Source: Leishmania donovani
Taxonomy: Eukaryota; Euglenozoa; Kinetoplastea; Trypanosomatida; Trypanosomatidae
Assembly: GCF_000227135.1 (NCBI RefSeq)
Contig: NC_018261.1
Location: 1 to 64,000, forward strand
Length of the DNA: 64,000 nt
Direction of reading: 5' to 3'
This document shows, in pieces, positions 59,293-64,000 of the stretch. Within the stretch, counting starts at the first letter, position 1. Every line of letters starts with the position of its first letter. The notes beneath the pieces were generated by a model. It ran no database searches, had not been told where the DNA came from, and saw nothing but the letters and a program-made list of their open reading frames with translations. The position numbers were made by a program, and so were the translations under genes.

Positions 59293-61164
59293 ATGTCGTC
59301 GCCGTTCTTTGGCGAACTGCGAAAGACACTTCACAATAGATCGTACAGCTCCTGCGACTCGCTGCCTCGCCATGCTGCATCCCCGCCACGTCACGCGCAG
59401 TACGTGGAAGCCGACAGGGCAGCGCCATCCTTATCGAAGAGCCCCACCTTTTCATCCGCCCCGCCGTCGCCAAAGTGCCCTGTGCCATGCACGCATACCA
59501 TGTCGCACACAAACAGCACCGTGCCGTCCAGCAAGCTTCCTTTCAGCAACAGTGTAACCGGCAACGGAGCAGTGTTGATAGGAACGCTTGCATCATTCGA
59601 CTCTGAGGCTCCAAGAGGCAGGCCAGCCTCCGCTGTTGAAGATGGTGCCGCGAGCGGCAGCAGCAGCAGCGGCCTCTCGCGTGCCGCCGTGCTGATGAGC
59701 GGCCGCGGTGACGCATCTCCGCCCTTTTCTCCGCAGCCATCTGGCTCTGTTCTAGCAGTCTTCTGCCCCCTCACTTCAAAGGCTTGGCAGTCGGGCACCC
59801 TACGCGACGGCATCGCATTCGACGCGGACACGACGTCTAAAGTTAGCACTATATCCCCGCAAACAGGTCTGCAATCGCCATTCCTCTTTTCGTCTGGCTG
59901 GTCGCAGCAGAGCGTCTCGGCAGCGGCACAAGGCACGCCACCCTCCTTCGTGGGTACGCCGGGGCAATCCCTCATCAGCGCTGGGGATGAAGGCGACGAC
60001 GCCGAAGACATGCCGCACAGCTGCGGCGCCATGTATTCCCCCAACCACTCTGTGAGCCTCTTGCCGGCACCCAAAGCTTTCGTGCCGGTCTGCCCCGTGC
60101 AGTCGCCGGAGCCTTTTGCGACGAAATTCACCGGCTCGCCTGTCTTCGAGGTTTCTCTTACGACACCGCCAAGCATCAGGGCGCCGCGGACGGGGGCGGC
60201 GAGGGGGGCCGGCGCCACGCCAACTCAGTCCTCGTGCTTGCCGTCGGAGTCGTTGGAGCAGTATTCGCTGTTGCGGTCTCCGATACTCCACTCGTTGACA
60301 CCGCTATCCATCTCACCCAGTGCACCTCTCTCACCGGGGTTTGGCTGCATTATGGGGACTGAGCAGACGCAAAGTCGACTCTCGCGCCATCGTCTAGCAG
60401 CTTCAGCCGGGTCCGAACAGCTTCCTGTGAGAACGAGCACCGAGATGCGATCGCGCGGATCCGCGGTTGCGTCGCCGCCGTCCGCTGCTGTGCCGTCCGT
60501 AAACAGTAATCATGAAACACTCAATGATCGTCTCGTCTCACCCGCGCGGCGCAGCTATCGCTGCCCACTGCCCAGCTCGAATGAGGCATCGCTCTCGTCG
60601 TTCTTCGCAGTGTACGATGCAGGGCTCCACGCTAACCTTTCGATGGCCCAGGCGAGCGAAGAGGATGCGGCGCATCGAGCCACCAGCGCCACTCTTCCCC
60701 GCGTCTGTTCATCCAAAGACACGGAAGCGGAAGAAGGCGTTGCCGCCGCCCTTGCTCCTGACACCACGGATGACCCTTTTGAAGCCTTCAGGGATATTTT
60801 GCCTGCAGCGCAGTGGGGCAGCAGCGTCACAGAGATGCCGCCTCACATCACGACATCATCAGCGCCGTTCGAAACGGGGTCTGCGTTCCACAGCGTCACT
60901 GCCTTCGCGTCAGAGGCCCATGAGAAAGACAACCATCCAAGCGAAGAGCTCAACCAGAGCAACCGCCTTTCCTGTTTTTTCATGGAGAGTCATCGCAATA
61001 CCATAGCGCATCGACCCTCAGCGGCACAGCAGCGCAACTCAGTTAACAGATCCGTCGATACGCAGCGTACGGCAAGCAAGGCGATGACGCTGCAGCAACG
61101 CCAGCGACGTTTCTCCCTGCAACAGGAGGACAGCATTGAAATCAAGCGAAGGGGCTACGCGTGA
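59293..61164 (+). CDS. Unrecognised Ser/Pro-rich protein, 623 residues
   Basis: I recognise no domain. It is rich in Ser, Pro, Thr and Ala throughout, with many SP and TP pairs and several RxxS sites, so it is probably largely disordered and phosphorylated. A slightly more ordered segment lies near 445-520 (SLSSFFAVYDAGLHANLSMAQASEEDAAHRA ... DDPFEAFRDILPAAQWG). The C-terminal end (QQRQRRFSLQQEDSIEIKRRGYA) is basic. No signal peptide or membrane span. Third-position G/C bias over 1.9 kb and a good upstream acceptor support it as real. Confidence 0.75.
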   Translation: MSSPFFGELRKTLHNRSYSSCDSLPRHAASPPRHAQYVEADRAAPSLSKSPTFSSAPPSPKCPVPCTHTMSHTNSTVPSSKLPFSNSVTGNGAVLIGTLASFDSEAPRGRPASAVEDGAASGSSSSGLSRAAVLMSGRGDASPPFSPQPSGSVLAVFCPLTSKAWQSGTLRDGIAFDADTTSKVSTISPQTGLQSPFLFSSGWSQQSVSAAAQGTPPSFVGTPGQSLISAGDEGDDAEDMPHSCGAMYSPNHSVSLLPAPKAFVPVCPVQSPEPFATKFTGSPVFEVSLTTPPSIRAPRTGAARGAGATPTQSSCLPSESLEQYSLLRSPILHSLTPLSISPSAPLSPGFGCIMGTEQTQSRLSRHRLAASAGSEQLPVRTSTEMRSRGSAVASPPSAAVPSVNSNHETLNDRLVSPARRSYRCPLPSSNEASLSSFFAVYDAGLHANLSMAQASEEDAAHRATSATLPRVCSSKDTEAEEGVAAALAPDTTDDPFEAFRDILPAAQWGSSVTEMPPHITTSSAPFETGSAFHSVTAFASEAHEKDNHPSEELNQSNRLSCFFMESHRNTIAHRPSAAQQRNSVNRSVDTQRTASKAMTLQQRQRRFSLQQEDSIEIKRRGYA

Positions 61165-64000
61165 AAGCACGTGTGCCCCGCAGCGCTGCTCTATTCACTG
61201 GCCCCCCCCCTCCTCCTCCCCTCTTCCCTGTCTTTGACTGCCTTACGCGAGTTTCTTTTCTGTTTTTTTTTTTTTTTGGCCTCTTCCCTTTTGCGTTGTT
61301 TGCTTTACCCGTTGGCACACCTGAGCGTTTTCTTTGCTCTCCTCTGGCGTCTGTGGTTTCGCGTCCACCACCCTTTTCCCTCCCTTTCATATAGCGCCTT
61401 TCGTGTGTGCATGTGCTGGAAACGCGACCTGTCGCTCCTGTTGAATAGCTCTCTCCTTCCCTCTGCATCCACTTCCTCCGTCAGGTGCGCCTCTCTCTCC
61501 CGGTGTATGCGCAGATGAGAAGTGGGTGTATGGGGGTATGGGAGCAAGGACGTGACGGGCAGACGGTGCCGAGCGACATAGATGTCGCCCCCCTCCCTCC
61601 CTCTCCTTTCCTCTCCTCCCCAACACGTTTTTCTTGCTGGTTGCGGTGTGGCCGCGCTCCTCTCGAAGGCGTTTGTTTGCTCTTCAGCATCATCCCTTTG
61701 TTGTGTTTCTCGGCTACTGTTTATCTTGGCTTGATGAGAACCGATGACCTCACACGGCTTTCTCTTCCCGTTTTTTCGCTGTTCTCGCTTCTTGTGTTGC
61801 ACATTAGTCGAGGTGTACACGGAGCCGTCACTGCCGCAGAGCTTCTCTACTTGGTCGTCGCCAGCACCTCCTCTTTCTGTTAAGAGGCAGAGGAGTGCAG
61901 GCGTGTGTTGCGCACATGTGGCGTGCAGCGACACCCCCTCGCCCCTTCGGAAAAAAAGGGGGAGACATCAACGGAGAAAACCACAACGCAAAAGAAATGC
62001 CTCTGCTTGACGCAGCAGCAGCAGTCGCGGATTCGCAACACCGCTTTTTCTCACTCTCCTTCGCTCTTTCTTGCTTTGTTTTTCTCTGAAGCGTTGCGCT
62101 TTCCTTTGTTTTCATGGTTTGTCTGTCCGCGTGTCTGCGTGTGCGTGCGCGGCATATAAGCAAGGATTGCAGGGGTGCCTCGGTTTACTTTGCGTGTGTC
62201 TGCGTCAACGAACAAGCAGCTCTGTGTGTTCCTTTTCGGCCTTCGCGTGACTTTTTGGGTCTCGGACGATGGGGAGGTTCGCTGGCGGATGATAGTGCTG
62301 GTGGTGTACATCGTCGTGGATAACCTCGTGTCTCCTCGGCTGGTCGCGTTTTTTCACTCATCGCCGTTGAGTCGCCCTGTGTATGTCGCCTCTTTTTGTG
62401 TTTGTTTTCGTTGTTCTTCTCTTCGCTTGGCCGCCCCTCCTGGGATATCTACTCATGTACGTGTGTGCCGCTTCTCCCCGAAAATGTGTGCTGCGTGCTG
62501 TATGGGCCTTTTCACCTCTACTATGCGTGCTTTCACTTCGTCAGCTCCTCCGATTTGGTCCGCGTTTTTCCGCTGCGCGGCTTTTCGTTTCTCTCGAGTT
62601 TATTTTGCGTTTTTGTTTTGTTTTCCAACGCGCTCAATCAACGCGGTGCTTATGTATGTAAGCAGGTGGTAGAGAGAGATTGGAGGTGAGGGAGTCGCAC
62701 CCTGTTACAACGGCAGCCCCCCTCCCCCTTCTCAGGCGAGCACAAGAGTCCACACAGACTCACACAGCTTACCAACGCAGTGGCACACGCATGAAATTGA
62801 AGAAACGAAGCGTCAGCTGAGGTTCTTCAGAGGTGCACACGCGTCACGGTGCGCGCTCCAGGTATTGAGATGCGGCCACGCGCGCCTCTGCTGTCGCTCT
62901 TTTTGCTTAATTTCTCCTGTGGTGCTTTTTTGTTTTGCTTTGTGCGTGTGCGTGTGCGTGTGTGTGTGTGCGTGTATCGCTTCTGTTTACTTCGTTGCTT
63001 ATTGTCGCCTCCTTGCGTGTGGGTCTTTCCTCATCACCGGCGCACGTCTGCTCGCCCTCTGTGTGCGTGTGTGTCCCTCTTTTTTTGTTGCTTTGTGCGC
63101 TTTACGTGGCAGCGCGTGTGCGCGCTCGCTGTGTATGGCTCCCTTTCGCGTTTGCCTGTGGGTGGATCGTTTTCCGTATGGGAGATCACACGGTAACCCC
63201 ACACGTTCCGCTCGTGTGGATCACGAGGGGCTTAAATCCAAACATAAAATTAAAAAAAAAAAAGAAACGACGCGTGCCAGATGGAGAGGTGCGACCTGCG
63301 GATCTCGCTCGCAAAAGAGAGGGAGCGGGTAACGCGGCGGGGGGGGAGCAACAGCGAAGACGTGCGCTCCGATGTCTTCCGAAACCGACGCGGCAACCTT
63401 TGCTTCCGTATGTCGGAAAGGTCTCGTTTCACGTGGGCGTTTTGGGGCGTTTGCGCTTTGAGCTGATGCCGTGCGACCGCTTTTTTCTCTTGTCTCACGC
63501 CACCCTCTGCCATTAGACGCAGCTCACAAGTCGAACGTATCCACCTCTCACAGATGCGGCCCTGTGCCTTTCTCTTTTCTTCCTTTTTTTTCTTCCCCCC
63601 CCCCCGACTTTGCTCGCACGCTTCTACGGACCCCTGCCTTGTCCCCTCTCTCTCTCTGCGCCGCCACATGTCACAACTCTGTGCTCTCCCATTAGCGTCT
63701 CGACTTTCGCTCGCTAATATGCCGCCTCTCTCCAGATCCTCCTCCTTCGTCTCCCCTGCACCCCGCGCGCACATGTGCGAGCTTCACCCCCTCCCTTCCT
63801 CTTCATTCCTGTCTGTCTGCCAGTGTGCGTGTGTCATGTGCCCGCGAAGGGGGCGGGGGTGATGGGGGGCGAGGTGCTGATAGAGACGACTTGATGTCTG
63901 AGTTTTTTTTGGGATTTTAAACGTTTCCTTTTCGAGTTTGTGCGTGTGTATTGTGTTGCGTTGCGTTGCTCTCTCCTCCTCTCGCTATCGGCATGCGCTC
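61165..64000. other. Gene-free right end of window
   Basis: 2.8 kb of T- and C-rich spacer with homopolymers (61,264-61,279; 63,596-63,606) and a GT run (62,943-62,970). No open frame has convincing protein character. It is presumably the 3' UTR of the Ser/Pro-rich gene plus the leader of a gene beyond the window. Confidence 0.5.

Noticed and set aside
58562..59557. 331-codon + strand open frame overlapping the Ser/Pro-rich gene start
   Set aside because: Low-complexity translation of pyrimidine-rich spacer that runs into another frame of the downstream gene.

Overview
The window looks like a nuclear chromosome segment of a Leishmania species. All supported genes are intronless and, apart from the first, lie head-to-tail on the + strand. 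They are separated by pyrimidine-rich tracts followed by AG (trans-splicing acceptors) and by long GC-rich, low-complexity intergenic DNA. The gene order (ascorbate peroxidase, G6PDH, PCI protein, PrimPol-like, two adenylate kinases, a malate dehydrogenase array) matches what I recall of the left end of L. major chromosome 34 and the related T. brucei chromosome 10 block. Many near-identical copies of a short retroposon, together with what I recall of Viannia genomes (20/34 chromosome fusion), make the L. braziliensis/Viannia group my best guess. That species call is inference.

Layout. 1-5.4 kb: no gene, AT-richer DNA, two 99-base N gaps and three copies of the ~370 bp retroposon, one inverted relative to the other two; probably the chromosome end or a former end. 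5.4-6.4 kb: a short-chain dehydrogenase on the - strand. 6.4-7.9 kb: divergent strand switch, the likely transcription start region, containing a fourth copy. 7.9-22 kb (+): LRR protein, myristoylated NAK-like kinase, membrane DnaJ protein, CLPTM1 family protein and two unrecognised proteins. 23-28.2 kb: ascorbate peroxidase and G6PDH, both serving peroxide defence/NADPH supply. 28.2-38.6 kb: a possible small membrane protein, a PCI-domain protein and a PrimPol-like polymerase. 38.6-44.2 kb: two adenylate kinases. 44.2-55.4 kb: four malate dehydrogenase paralogues. 57.4-61.2 kb: a Nop25/Rrp17-type nucleolar protein and a Ser/Pro-rich protein. 61.2-64 kb: no gene.

The most interesting signals are: (i) the MDH array, where two members keep all catalytic residues and share a 449 bp tract differing at only 3 bases inside otherwise divergent genes (gene conversion), while the other two have lost catalytic residues (His to Arg with loss of the substrate loop; Asp to Asn plus Arg to His); (ii) the homogeneous retroposon family with an inverted pair that could make dsRNA; (iii) a kinase with HWD replacing HRD and a dual-acylation N terminus.

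Start codons were chosen as ATG. Where an open frame extends upstream only from GTG or TTG, I took the first ATG. Everything rests on reading the sequence; no database search was possible.
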